Source: Verrucomicrobiaceae bacterium
Lineage (GTDB): Bacteria; Verrucomicrobiota; Verrucomicrobiia; Verrucomicrobiales; DEV007
Direction: 5' to 3'
Length of the DNA stretch: 64,000 nt
NCBI GenBank assembly: GCA_004211885.1
Contig: SHBV01000006.1
Span: forward strand, 1-64,000
Below the pieces are notes generated by a model. The model made no database searches. It was not told the DNA's origin and saw only the letters and a list, made by a program, of their open reading frames with translations. Position numbers and translations under genes: made by a program. This document shows, piece by piece, positions 34,720 through 42,754 of the stretch (the stretch's first letter is position 1; every line of letters starts with the position of its first letter).

Positions 34720-36108
34720 ATGAAAATTAAAGCATTATCTGTGCTCCCAATACTATGTGTTTATTGGTTCAATGCTCAGAACACCAATGCACAACAAGAA
34801 GAACTAACCGTTTACCAGGTAGGCGTGGCAGAGGTAGACGTGACTCCCAATTTTCCAATTCGATTACGTGGGTATTCCGGTCGCGTCACGGAATCGACAG
34901 GCATTGTACAGCGGCTATGGGCCAAGGCACTCATGATCCAAAGTTCCCAACGGCCACCGGCCCTGTTGATCACATTGGATAACTGCCTAGTACCCGCTGC
35001 TCTCAGAGAAAAAGTGGCAAAACGACTGCATCGGCGAGTCGGATTACTTCCTGACCGACTTTCTATCACAGCCACTCATACCCACAATGGACCTATTTTG
35101 GCTGGCATGTCAAAAACACTCTACTGCCATCCACTTCCCAAGGAACACCGCGAACATATCGAGCGATACACCAAGGAGTTGATAGACAAACTCGAGCAGG
35201 TCGCCATCACGGCATTCAAGAATCCGCAACCAGCACACCTTGCATGGGCCAAGAGCAATGCCTCATTTGCTCGCAATCGTCGCACCAAGGGAGGGCCAGT
35301 TGACCATGATCTTCCGGTCCTGGTTGCTAAGGATCTGGAGGGGAAGTTACGCGCGGTTTATCTGAGCTATGCTTGTCACTGCACAACGCTTTCTCACAAC
35401 CAGATAAGTGGGGATTGGGCCGGTTATGCTCAGGAGAGCATTCAACGACGCCACCCAGGTACGATTGCTCTGGTATCGGCAGGCTGTGGAGCCGATTCGA
35501 ATCCTGTCCGAAGTCAAAAACCGCAAGATGAAGTGGCCTCGATACATGGACGAGAAATTGGCACCAAAGTCACGCTCCTTTTGCAACAAAAGTTACGCCC
35601 GCTTTCTGGACCACTGAACGTGATGTTCTCTACAGTTGATTTGCACCTAGCTCCCCTCCCAAGTCGCGCTGAGTGGGAGCGCCGCGCACAACGTGACTCG
35701 GATCGGGGTGGGACTGTTGGGTTTCACGCTCGAGTTCATTTAAACCGTCTCGATCGCGGCGAACCACTCAAGACAAAAGTCCCGTTACCGGTTCAGACGT
35801 GGAGGTTTGGCAATAGCCTCGCAATTGTCTTTCTTGGGGGAGAAGTGGTTGCCGATTACTCATTGAGACTAAAAAAAGAATTGGATGCTGAACGTGTCTG
35901 GATTAACTCTTACGCCAATGATGTGCCCTGTTACATCCCTTCAGAACGCGTATTGCGTGAGGGCGGGTATGAAGGAGGTGGTGCGATGACCTTTCATGAT
36001 TGGGCCGCTCCATTTCGACCTGGCATAGAGCAGAAGATCGTTGACGAGGTACACTACCAGTTAACAGATCGCTATCGTCTTCAGCCCGGCGTCCACAATA
36101 ACCCCTGA
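34720..36108 (+). CDS. Neutral/alkaline non-lysosomal ceramidase N-terminal domain-like protein
   Basis: This 462-residue secreted protein (signal to about residue 24, cleaved near NAQ) has the neutral ceramidase N-terminal fold. Visible landmarks are VGVAEVDVTPNFPIRLRGY, LITLDNCLVPAA, SITATHTHNGPIL (zinc-ligand His pair), YACHCTTLSHNQISGDW, LVSAGCGADSNPV and FLGGEVVADYSLRLKKEL. PVC genomes carry many paralogues; true ceramide hydrolysis is proven for few, and some may act on other N-acyl substrates. The C-terminal Ig-like domain of classical ceramidases is absent. It ends 8 bp from the convergent PH-domain gene. Confidence 0.85.
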   Translation: MKIKALSVLPILCVYWFNAQNTNAQQEELTVYQVGVAEVDVTPNFPIRLRGYSGRVTESTGIVQRLWAKALMIQSSQRPPALLITLDNCLVPAALREKVAKRLHRRVGLLPDRLSITATHTHNGPILAGMSKTLYCHPLPKEHREHIERYTKELIDKLEQVAITAFKNPQPAHLAWAKSNASFARNRRTKGGPVDHDLPVLVAKDLEGKLRAVYLSYACHCTTLSHNQISGDWAGYAQESIQRRHPGTIALVSAGCGADSNPVRSQKPQDEVASIHGREIGTKVTLLLQQKLRPLSGPLNVMFSTVDLHLAPLPSRAEWERRAQRDSDRGGTVGFHARVHLNRLDRGEPLKTKVPLPVQTWRFGNSLAIVFLGGEVVADYSLRLKKELDAERVWINSYANDVPCYIPSERVLREGGYEGGGAMTFHDWAAPFRPGIEQKIVDEVHYQLTDRYRLQPGVHNNP

Positions 36109-36116
36109 ATAAATAG

Positions 36117-36596
36117 TCAGATGTAGATGCAATTAGGGGCAAGGGCTGACTCAACAGCCGCAAGCAATTTCTTAGGCTGATCACTTCCAATTCTGTATTT
36201 ACGTTCGTTTTTGAGTTGAATCTCAACGGCATCGTATCCCGACACATTGTAGAGCCAACCATCTCGAATCTTCCTGATACCCCAACCGTGATACCAACGG
36301 TTCTGGACTATTCTTACGCCACATATGTCACCAATGGAAAAACTCTTTTGAATGAGCCCAACACCAAATGAAAGGGCAATCTCACTTGCCGACACCCTAA
36401 CGGACAACGAATGAAATAGAACAAAAACGATTCCAAAAATCATACCAAGCATCACCATAATACCACCAAGAACTAAAGCAGCCTCTTTCTCACCTAACGC
36501 CAGCACCAATAAAGCCAGAACACCAAGGGCGACCACCCACGAACCCATCATAACCCGAATGAATGTTCCAGGCTGCGTATGTTCATATATGTACAT
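36117..36596 (-). CDS. Two-helix membrane protein with PH-like domain
   Basis: About 159 residues from the ATG at 36596 (a GTG at 36662 is an alternative). Two hydrophobic segments lie near the N-terminus (GSWVVALGVLALLVLALG and LVLGGIMVMLGMIFGIVFVLF). The soluble C-terminal part ends in GWGIRKIRDGWLYNVSGYD, AVEIQLKNERKYRIGSDQP and a short helix, a bacterial PH-like pattern. The function of such proteins is unknown. It is the last of three small minus-strand genes separated by repeated intergenic DNA. Confidence 0.65.
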   Translation of the reverse strand: MYIYEHTQPGTFIRVMMGSWVVALGVLALLVLALGEKEAALVLGGIMVMLGMIFGIVFVLFHSLSVRVSASEIALSFGVGLIQKSFSIGDICGVRIVQNRWYHGWGIRKIRDGWLYNVSGYDAVEIQLKNERKYRIGSDQPKKLLAAVESALAPNCIYI

Positions 36597-36680
36597 CAAT
36601 AATCTAGTCAAGTTAACGGGATTAAAGGTCAAATACACAGATCTCACTTGCACAAAACGCACCCAATAACAGACCTTTAA

Positions 36681-36805
36681 AGCCTAACACCCCACCGCTC
36701 ACCGACCAATTACAAAATCCCCCGAAAGTTATAACGAGAAGAGTGGCTACTAGCTATCGATCCTCGAACAACTGACCATGAATTATGGGTAAGGGGTTCA
36801 TGGGT
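36681..36805 (-). repeat. Intergenic repeat, copy 1
   Basis: One of three similar copies. On the plus strand it runs GCCTAACACC, ACCGACCAATTACAAAATCC, CCGAAAGTTATAACG, GGCT / AGCTATCGAT, CGAACAACTGACCATGAA and ends GGTTCATGGGTTATT. A 7-bp perfect stem (CCATGAA 36776-36782 / TTCATGG 36797-36803) lies at the end nearest the 3' end of the YdhR-like gene. On the minus strand the repeat ends in GTTAGGC, upstream of the PH-like gene. Confidence 0.75.
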
Positions 36806-36872
36806 TATTCAAAACCATCTTCTTATAATAAATCAACTGGTTCGCCATTAAGAAAATTATAAATAACTAATT

Positions 36873-37175
36873 CTAACCGATTCCTGTGACCTTTGACGGT
36901 CCTTCTAGGATTCCAAAATCTGTAATGATTGAATTAATAAAAGCTGGATTGTTACCGATTGCAGCGAAGACTTCTGACTCCTTATATTCAAGCATCGCTT
37001 GTTTATTCTCGAAGTGATACACTCCACCGTAAGTGTTAGTTTCTTCGTTAGCCAACCAAGTTTTGGTGATCAGACCAGGTATATCAGCAAAAGTCTGGGC
37101 TAGCTCTTGGCACGCTTCTTCAAATTGCCCTCTGCTTAAATCTTGTAAGTTGAAATTAATTATAAGGATATGCAT
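36873..37175 (-). CDS. YdhR-like small monooxygenase-fold protein
   Basis: This 100-residue cytoplasmic protein has the dimeric alpha/beta barrel (ABM) pattern of YdhR: HILIINFNLQDLS, FADIPGLITKTWLANEETN and TYGGVYHFENKQAMLEYKES. The GLxxKxWL and GGVYxF motifs match the YdhR/mono-oxygenase family, whose substrate is not established. The gene is bracketed by copies 1 and 2 of the intergenic repeat and shares orientation with its neighbours. No ribosome-binding site is visible. Confidence 0.75.
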   Translation of the reverse strand: MHILIINFNLQDLSRGQFEEACQELAQTFADIPGLITKTWLANEETNTYGGVYHFENKQAMLEYKESEVFAAIGNNPAFINSIITDFGILEGPSKVTGIG

Positions 37176-37227
37176 TAAAAAATTTAATCAAGAATCCCGT
37201 TCTTTGTCACTTCATAATTGGTTGTAT

Positions 37228-37352
37228 CCCTAACCAATTACAAAATCCACCGAAGATTATAACGGAAACAGGGACTCCTGGCTATCGATACCCGAATAAC
37301 TGACCATGAATCAGGGCGCGTTAGTCAGGATTCATGGTACGAGGTTCATGGG
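37228..37352 (-). repeat. Intergenic repeat, copy 2
   Basis: On the plus strand: CCTAACCAATTACAAAATCC, ACCGAAGATTATAACGG, ACAGGGACTCCTGGCTATCG, CCGAATAACTGACCATGAA, and the end GGTTCATGGGTTATTT abutting the stop codon of the minus-strand gene at 37353. Relative to copies 1 and 3 it lacks about 18 bp after ACCAATTAC on the CCTAAC side. It contains a perfect 9-bp stem (37304-37312 / 37329-37337). A further 8-bp inverted repeat AATTGGTT/AACCAATT (37216-37223, 37232-37239) spans its left edge. Confidence 0.75.
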
Positions 37353-38378
37353 TTATTTAGCTTTAGCTTCAAACATTTTGACTCGTTTAATGAAGTTTTG
37401 AATATCTTCCGGGAAATTTGAGTCTGAAAAATTCTTATCCTTTGGAATAATCCATTTCGAATCGTAGTATTTTTTAAGCTCTGGATCCTTAAAAATATAT
37501 CCATTCAGTGCGTAGGGTAAGTTTCTCATCCGTCGGAGTTCCTCCTTACTGTACCCGGAAAAATCCTCTTTAGATATAAGGTCATTATAGTCTATGCCTA
37601 ACATGGCATAACCATTTTTAAAAATGACCATAAGATCCTCAGTTGGTTTGAAATTCTTCAGGTCCCACTCAATTACGATGTTACCGTTTTTAATACTTAT
37701 TTTATGCCCCTTGGGGATTATTCGATGAACTGTTCCTAGCGTTCCCTTTTCAAGCAGAAAACCAGGATCATCAAGAATGACTTTGAGTCTTGAACGTCCA
37801 ATCGTGCCATCGTGCCATAAGCCTCCAGTCTTTAGAATGTAATGTGCATGTAGACGGCCGCCAGAATCCACTGTTTGCGCCAACTTGTAGGTGTTACGAA
37901 CTTTGTGCGTTGCTCCTGGTCTGAAGTGAATTAGCCAAGTGTAAGCGACTTGATAATCCATGCTTGGGAGTTTTGGGTTTACTATGGGGGTTACTTTTGT
38001 GGAGCGTAATTTTCTACCGTTCACAAAGGTTTTAAATTCCCAGACTAGGGGCTGTCCATCTGGAGGCGCCTTCGCACCTATTGGTATACTGAGCCTTTCA
38101 TCATCAGACTTTATCCTTTTTGAGAAGGGCATTCCCATCAATAGCTTCACAGGTTTATTTGAGACATTTTTAAATGTGAAATCACAAGTATAAATCCATG
38201 AGCCTGCGTTGCTCTTGATAGTGATGTCCTCGGAGACCATTCGAATTTCTTTGGTGTGGATGGGATAGGGAGCTGAAGCAGTGCCACCGAAGGCTGAATC
38301 ATTTGCATGAGCGTTTTGAAAGCTAAATATAAAGCTCAACCCGAGAAGACTTAGTGAAGAAAAAATGAAGAGTTTCAC
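37353..38378 (-). CDS. Secreted DUF4424-like protein with C-terminal YARHG domain
   Basis: This 341-residue protein starts at a GTG (38378) and has a signal peptide (LSLLGLSFIFSFQNAHA). The body (about 26-250) resembles DUF4424: NDSAFGG, then EDITIKSNAGSWIYTCDFTF, WLIHFRPGATHKVRNTYKL. Its C-terminus fits the YARHG domain, a small module of extracellular proteins: KEELRRMRNLPYALNGYIF, then KDPELKKYYDSKWIIPKD. The usual ARHG is replaced by ALNG. The role is unknown; cell-surface or peptidoglycan association is typical of YARHG proteins. It is preceded by repeat copy 3 only 8 bp upstream and followed directly by copy 2. Confidence 0.65.
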   Translation of the reverse strand: MKLFIFSSLSLLGLSFIFSFQNAHANDSAFGGTASAPYPIHTKEIRMVSEDITIKSNAGSWIYTCDFTFKNVSNKPVKLLMGMPFSKRIKSDDERLSIPIGAKAPPDGQPLVWEFKTFVNGRKLRSTKVTPIVNPKLPSMDYQVAYTWLIHFRPGATHKVRNTYKLAQTVDSGGRLHAHYILKTGGLWHDGTIGRSRLKVILDDPGFLLEKGTLGTVHRIIPKGHKISIKNGNIVIEWDLKNFKPTEDLMVIFKNGYAMLGIDYNDLISKEDFSGYSKEELRRMRNLPYALNGYIFKDPELKKYYDSKWIIPKDKNFSDSNFPEDIQNFIKRVKMFEAKAK

Positions 38379-38385
38379 CCCAAAA

Positions 38386-38500
38386 CCCTAACACCGCACA
38401 ACTAACCGACCAATTACAAAATCCACCGAAGATTATAACGGGAACAGGGGCTGGTGGCCAACGATCCCCTAACAACTGACCTTGAATCATGGGTCGTAGT
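38386..38500 (-). repeat. Intergenic repeat, copy 3
   Basis: On the plus strand: CCCTAACACCGCACAACTAA, CCGACCAATTACAAAATCC, ACCGAAGATTATAACGGGAA, CAGGGGCTGGTGGC, CCTAACAACTGACC and TTGAATCATGGGT. It is the best match to the consensus of copies 1 and 2. It lies immediately upstream (minus strand) of the GTG start at 38378, so it may carry that gene's promoter. The terminal stem of the other copies is not conserved here. Confidence 0.75.
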
Positions 38501-38670
38501 TCCTCTAAACTTAAGACCCTTCAGGAAGCCAAGTAAACTACGCTCTCAACAATCCGACCAAATTCAGAGGCGGCATTTCCATCCTTCCCTCTGTAGGTGA
38601 ATGCACCACGGAAATCAACCGCGCACGTGCGTACTTGGACAAATGCCTAATGTCAGTTTAACTTTTCAAA

Positions 38671-40995
38671 ATGAGCGGCGAAAAACCAAAGGCCATGATT
38701 ACCGTCGGCGACGCATCTGAGACGGTGAATAAAACTTCTCGACGAAGCCCGTGCCACTCAATCCTGACCCGCTTAGCGGCCATCACCTTTTGCATCCTCC
38801 CTCTCTGGGTAGTGGCGCAGCCAGTGGTGCCGGGCTTTGACCGTTTCCCACACGACACGCCTGCCACGCAAATTGCCGGCGGCGAGGCGCTCATCAACGA
38901 ACTCAACTGCATCGCCTGTCATGCTGCTAATAAGCAACAGAGTAACCGTTTTGAATCGCGTCCGGCTCCGGTGCTCTTCACGACTCACAACCCCGCTTCA
39001 GCTGGATGGCTGAAACGTTGGTTGGATGACCCTCAAAACCTAAAGCCCGGCACAATCATGCCTGACCTTCTCCATGGTCTTGATCAAAAGGATAAGGCAC
39101 ACACAGTCGATGCCCTGCGTCACTATCTAATGTCTCTCACCCCGCAGCTGGGTAAACAGGCCGTGTTCATCGGTGAACCCAATAAAGGAAAAAAACTTTA
39201 TCAGGCCATAGGCTGTGCCCAATGCCACTCGCCCGATGCCAAGGATAATGGTAGGGATTTACCCTTGGGCGAACTGCACCAAAAATACACCCAAGCACAG
39301 CTTATCCAGTTCCTGCTCAATCCACTGCACAGTCGGCCCGCCGGCCGCATGCCTCGCGTACCAATGACCCAGCAGGAGGCCGGCCACGTCACCACCTTCC
39401 TTCTGAGTCGCGGCCCCTTGCGCAAAGATTCCGATCTGGCCAAAGGCCCAGATGCCTTGAAACTGCGTGAGGAGGGTAAAGGGCTTTATCAAAAACTGAG
39501 ATGCGCCAATTGTCATTCCGCGCGTGGTTCGAATGTGCTGCCAAATTTCTCCAAGACGCTGGCCAAACTCGACCTCTCACAGGGCTGTCTTTCAGCCAAG
39601 CCGCCCAAGAGGGCTCCTCATTTTCATTTAAATGCCAATCAGACCAAAGCCATCACCGCGGCTCTCAAGGCCAAACCGGGCGCTTTAACCATGCAAGAAC
39701 GGACGCACCACCGCATGCGCCAACTGAATTGCACTGCATGCCATACGCGAGATGGATTAGGCAAACCTGACCCGGCCCGCGATTCATTATTCACCACTAC
39801 CGGCAATGACCTTGGAGATGAAGGACGCCTGCCACCTTCACTTACCGGAGTCGGAGCCAAGCTGACTGAACCAGCCCTACACAAGATTTTGCGTAGCGAG
39901 GATGTCATGCGCCCCTACATGACAACTCGCATGCCCGATTTCGGCGAAGCTCACGCCAAGTTCTTTGTTCGACACCTCGCAGTTGCCGACGCGCGTGCAA
40001 ATGTAAAACCCACGCCGCGTGATGGACAGGAAAACAGAGTCGGCCGTAACCAATACGGACGCGAGTTGATGGGCATAAAGGGGCTCAACTGTATCACCTG
40101 CCACCAATTGGGCGGCCACAAGTCGCTCGGCATCCAGGCCATGGATCTGGCCCACTCAACGAATCGCCTTCGTCCGGAGTGGTTCAGAGATTATCTCATC
40201 AACCCCGCCAATTTCCGACCTGGCACTCGCATGCCTTCCTTCTGGCCCAATCGCAAAGCAGTGAGCCCGATCTTAGGCCGCAACACCGAGCGCCAAATCG
40301 ACAGCCTTTGGGTGTACCTGAATGAATTCGAACAAACCCGCCTGCCCGAGGGACTGGAAAAGAAAGGCGGCTTTGAGCTGAAGCCCGGCAAACGTCCGAT
40401 CGTATTCCGCACCTTCATGGAGGGCGCGGGTACGCACGCCATTGCCATTGGTTATCCGGAAGGCATCCACGCAGCCTTCGATTCTGAGCAAGTACGCTGG
40501 GCGCTCTTGTGGCGTGGAAAATTTCTTGATGCGGAAAGCACATGGGATGATCGATTTACCCCGCCGACCCCTCCATTGGGAGAAAGTGTAATAACACTGG
40601 GCCCGGGCCCCACCGTCGCTCTCCTGAAAAATCTGAAACAACCATGGCCCAAGAACGGCCTACAAATGCAAGGCTATCGCCTTGCAAAAGACGGCACTCC
40701 AACCCTTCTTTATTCCCACGGCACTACAAAAATCACCGACACTCTTGCACCCAAAGGTAAGGGAATGCGGCAGCTGATCGAGCTTGCTGGCACTAAGAAG
40801 GGCTTGTGGGTCAGGGTGGCAACAGCCAAAGATTTTGTTAATGATAAACCAGGCATCTGGAGCAACGGCTCCAACCTTTCGATCATCGCCCCCACTGCAC
40901 AGATTCGAAAGAGTGGAGAACTATCAGAACTAATCGCACCGATAAAATTCGATGACTCCGGCAAAGCATCAATTGAAATAGACTGGCACTGGTAA
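38671..40995 (+). CDS. Five-haem c-type cytochrome protein
   Basis: This 774-residue protein has an N-terminal signal/anchor (ITFCILPLWVVAQ, residues 38-50) and five CxxCH motifs: CIACH (80-84), CAQCH (182-186), CANCH (278-282), CTACH (354-358) and CITCH (474-478). They recur about every 75-120 residues, as in tandem class I cytochrome c domains. Met-containing distal segments (TIMPDL, RMPRVP, TRMPDF, TRMPSF) support this. The last 230 residues lack haem and look beta-rich. The start ATG could also be at 38695. Its stop overlaps the start of the next gene (TAATG), so it is almost certainly co-translated with the propeller protein as an electron-transfer/dehydrogenase pair. Composition is more GC-rich than the surroundings. 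Confidence 0.88.
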   Translation: MSGEKPKAMITVGDASETVNKTSRRSPCHSILTRLAAITFCILPLWVVAQPVVPGFDRFPHDTPATQIAGGEALINELNCIACHAANKQQSNRFESRPAPVLFTTHNPASAGWLKRWLDDPQNLKPGTIMPDLLHGLDQKDKAHTVDALRHYLMSLTPQLGKQAVFIGEPNKGKKLYQAIGCAQCHSPDAKDNGRDLPLGELHQKYTQAQLIQFLLNPLHSRPAGRMPRVPMTQQEAGHVTTFLLSRGPLRKDSDLAKGPDALKLREEGKGLYQKLRCANCHSARGSNVLPNFSKTLAKLDLSQGCLSAKPPKRAPHFHLNANQTKAITAALKAKPGALTMQERTHHRMRQLNCTACHTRDGLGKPDPARDSLFTTTGNDLGDEGRLPPSLTGVGAKLTEPALHKILRSEDVMRPYMTTRMPDFGEAHAKFFVRHLAVADARANVKPTPRDGQENRVGRNQYGRELMGIKGLNCITCHQLGGHKSLGIQAMDLAHSTNRLRPEWFRDYLINPANFRPGTRMPSFWPNRKAVSPILGRNTERQIDSLWVYLNEFEQTRLPEGLEKKGGFELKPGKRPIVFRTFMEGAGTHAIAIGYPEGIHAAFDSEQVRWALLWRGKFLDAESTWDDRFTPPTPPLGESVITLGPGPTVALLKNLKQPWPKNGLQMQGYRLAKDGTPTLLYSHGTTKITDTLAPKGKGMRQLIELAGTKKGLWVRVATAKDFVNDKPGIWSNGSNLSIIAPTAQIRKSGELSELIAPIKFDDSGKASIEIDWHW

Positions 40996-42434
40996 TGAAA
41001 AAAATAATCATACATGCGCTACTGACTGCTGCAGTGGCAACGGCTACTGAAAACGACTACTATAAACTCACCACGGTGCACTTCCCGAAGGAATTAAAGC
41101 TGGAAGTCAGCGGCATGGCGGCATTACCGGGGGATCGCATGGCTATTGCTATTCGTAAGGGCGAAATCTGGATTGCCGAAAAGCTATCTACAAACAAACC
41201 CGAATACAAAAAATTCGCTAGTGGTCTGCATGAACCACTTGGGTTAGCTTATCACAAAGGTGATCTTTATACTGTACAACGCAGCGAACTAACGCGCCTA
41301 TGTGATACCGATGAGGACGGACAGGCTGACGAATACCTCACGCACGCCAAGGGCTGGGGAGTGACAGGAAATTACCATGAGTACGCCTACGGGCCGGCGA
41401 TAGATGCCGCAGGCAATCTCTGGGTAGCGTTAAATAGCTCCATCGGCAAAGGATACAAATCCAATAACAAATGGCGCGGCTGGAGTTTACGTGTAAAGCC
41501 CGATGGCTCATGGACGCCAATGACGGGTGGGTTCCGCTCGCCCTCAGGCATCGGCACTAATCTTAATGGCGATGTATTTGCCACCGACCAACAAGGCAAC
41601 TGGTTTCCCACGTGTCCGCTAATGCACCTAAAGAAGGGTGCGTTTCATGGTCATGCCGATTCCCTCCCATTCACCAGATTGCCTGAAGCAACGTTCAAGG
41701 TGGATGGTGAGCTACCAAAAAACCTGACTGTCAGCCAAGCCGCCAAGCGTATACCAGCTTATCAACTGCCAGCGGTATGGTTTCCTTACCGCAAGATGGG
41801 CATGAGCACGACAGACATATTGGCAGATAGTACTCGGGGCAAGTTTGGACCATTCGCCGGGCAATTATTTTGTGGTGAATTCACCATGTCATTTGTATCA
41901 CGCGTGTTCCTTGAAAAGGTGGAAGGCGAATATCAGGGCGCGTGCTTCCGGTTCCGTGACGGGCTTGACTGTGCAGCACTACGCTTGCAATGGGGCACAG
42001 ACGGCTCAATGTATATTGGCCAAAGTAACCGTGGCTGGAATTCGCTCGGAACAAAGAGTTATGGCCTTCAACGCCTACAATGGACCGGCAAGGTACCCTT
42101 CGAAATTAAGGAAATGTCTGCTCAGGAAAATGGCTTTCGCCTGACGTTCACTCAGTCTGTTGACGCTGCATCGGTCACTAATCCAAAGAACTTCACAATG
42201 ACCAGTTACACCTACCCGTACCAATCTAATTATGGTGGTGAACCTGTGGATATTAAGACGCACCCCGTGAAGGTCGCCGGACTGGACACAACCTTGCGAT
42301 CCGTTCAACTAGTCATCGAGGAAATGCGTCCAGGTTACGTATACGAACTGCAAAGCCCTGGCGTCCGAAATACCAAAGGCCAAACACTCCTACACTCTGC
42401 TGCTTACTACACGTTAAACCGAGTTCCTAAATAG
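40995..42434 (+). CDS. Beta-propeller dehydrogenase-like protein
   Basis: The 479-residue secreted protein (signal about 1-18) has a glucose/sorbosone dehydrogenase-like propeller: LPGDRMAIAIRKGEIWIAE, LGLAYHKGDLYTVQRSEL with TRLCDTDEDGQADEYL, YGPAIDAAGNLWVALNSS, GGFRSPSGIGTNLNGDVFAT and WGTDGSMYIGQSNRGW. A C-terminal domain of about 110 residues follows (FRLTFTQSVDAASVTNPKNF, Ig-like). No haem motif is present. Overlap of one base with the five-haem cytochrome gene (40995) and shared GC-rich composition suggest a two-subunit oxidoreductase in the periplasm. The PQQ- or cofactor-binding residues cannot be assigned with confidence. Confidence 0.82.
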   Translation: MKKIIIHALLTAAVATATENDYYKLTTVHFPKELKLEVSGMAALPGDRMAIAIRKGEIWIAEKLSTNKPEYKKFASGLHEPLGLAYHKGDLYTVQRSELTRLCDTDEDGQADEYLTHAKGWGVTGNYHEYAYGPAIDAAGNLWVALNSSIGKGYKSNNKWRGWSLRVKPDGSWTPMTGGFRSPSGIGTNLNGDVFATDQQGNWFPTCPLMHLKKGAFHGHADSLPFTRLPEATFKVDGELPKNLTVSQAAKRIPAYQLPAVWFPYRKMGMSTTDILADSTRGKFGPFAGQLFCGEFTMSFVSRVFLEKVEGEYQGACFRFRDGLDCAALRLQWGTDGSMYIGQSNRGWNSLGTKSYGLQRLQWTGKVPFEIKEMSAQENGFRLTFTQSVDAASVTNPKNFTMTSYTYPYQSNYGGEPVDIKTHPVKVAGLDTTLRSVQLVIEEMRPGYVYELQSPGVRNTKGQTLLHSAAYYTLNRVPK

Positions 42435-42562
42435 GTTAGAGCCTTTTTAAGTCCTTTGGGTGTTTCACAGGATTTACGTAAGAACGTTGCTAAGGACGCT
42501 GATAATCAGGACAAGAGTCGTGATTTGACTCAAAATGACTCGAGTAGTCATTTTAGCGGCAA

Positions 42563-42637
42563 TGGCTCCTGCGGTTGGATTCGAACCAACGACCTAGTGG
42601 TTAACAGCCACCCGCTCTACCGCTGAGCTACGCAGGA
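42563..42637 (-). tRNA. tRNA-Asn (anticodon GTT), CCA encoded
   Basis: Read on the minus strand the cloverleaf is complete. The acceptor TCCTGCG pairs with CGCAGGA (42567-42573). The D stem is GCTC/GAGC. The anticodon arm GTGG-CTGTTAA-CCAC gives anticodon GTT. The T arm GTTGG-TTCGAAT-CCAAC is perfect. Discriminator G and an encoded CCA (42563-42565) follow. It lies alone between two protein genes on the plus strand, and the remaining sequence of the 320-bp gap (42435-42754) shows nothing else that I can identify. Confidence 0.95.
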
Positions 42638-42754
42638 TTTGCCGAGCCGAGAATATGCTTAGTGGTTGGGATTGGTGCAAGTGGATATTTTTATATCATA
42701 GAAACAAATTTCAATATTGTGTGAGATTCATTTTCAGGACACTATAAATAGGTA

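Noticed and set aside
36681..38500. CRISPR array
   Set aside because: The three repeats are long, diverged and separated by whole genes; spacers and a cas gene are absent.
38622..38631. Perfect palindrome CGCACGTGCG upstream of the five-haem cytochrome gene
   Set aside because: Ten bases alone are too short to call an operator without other copies.
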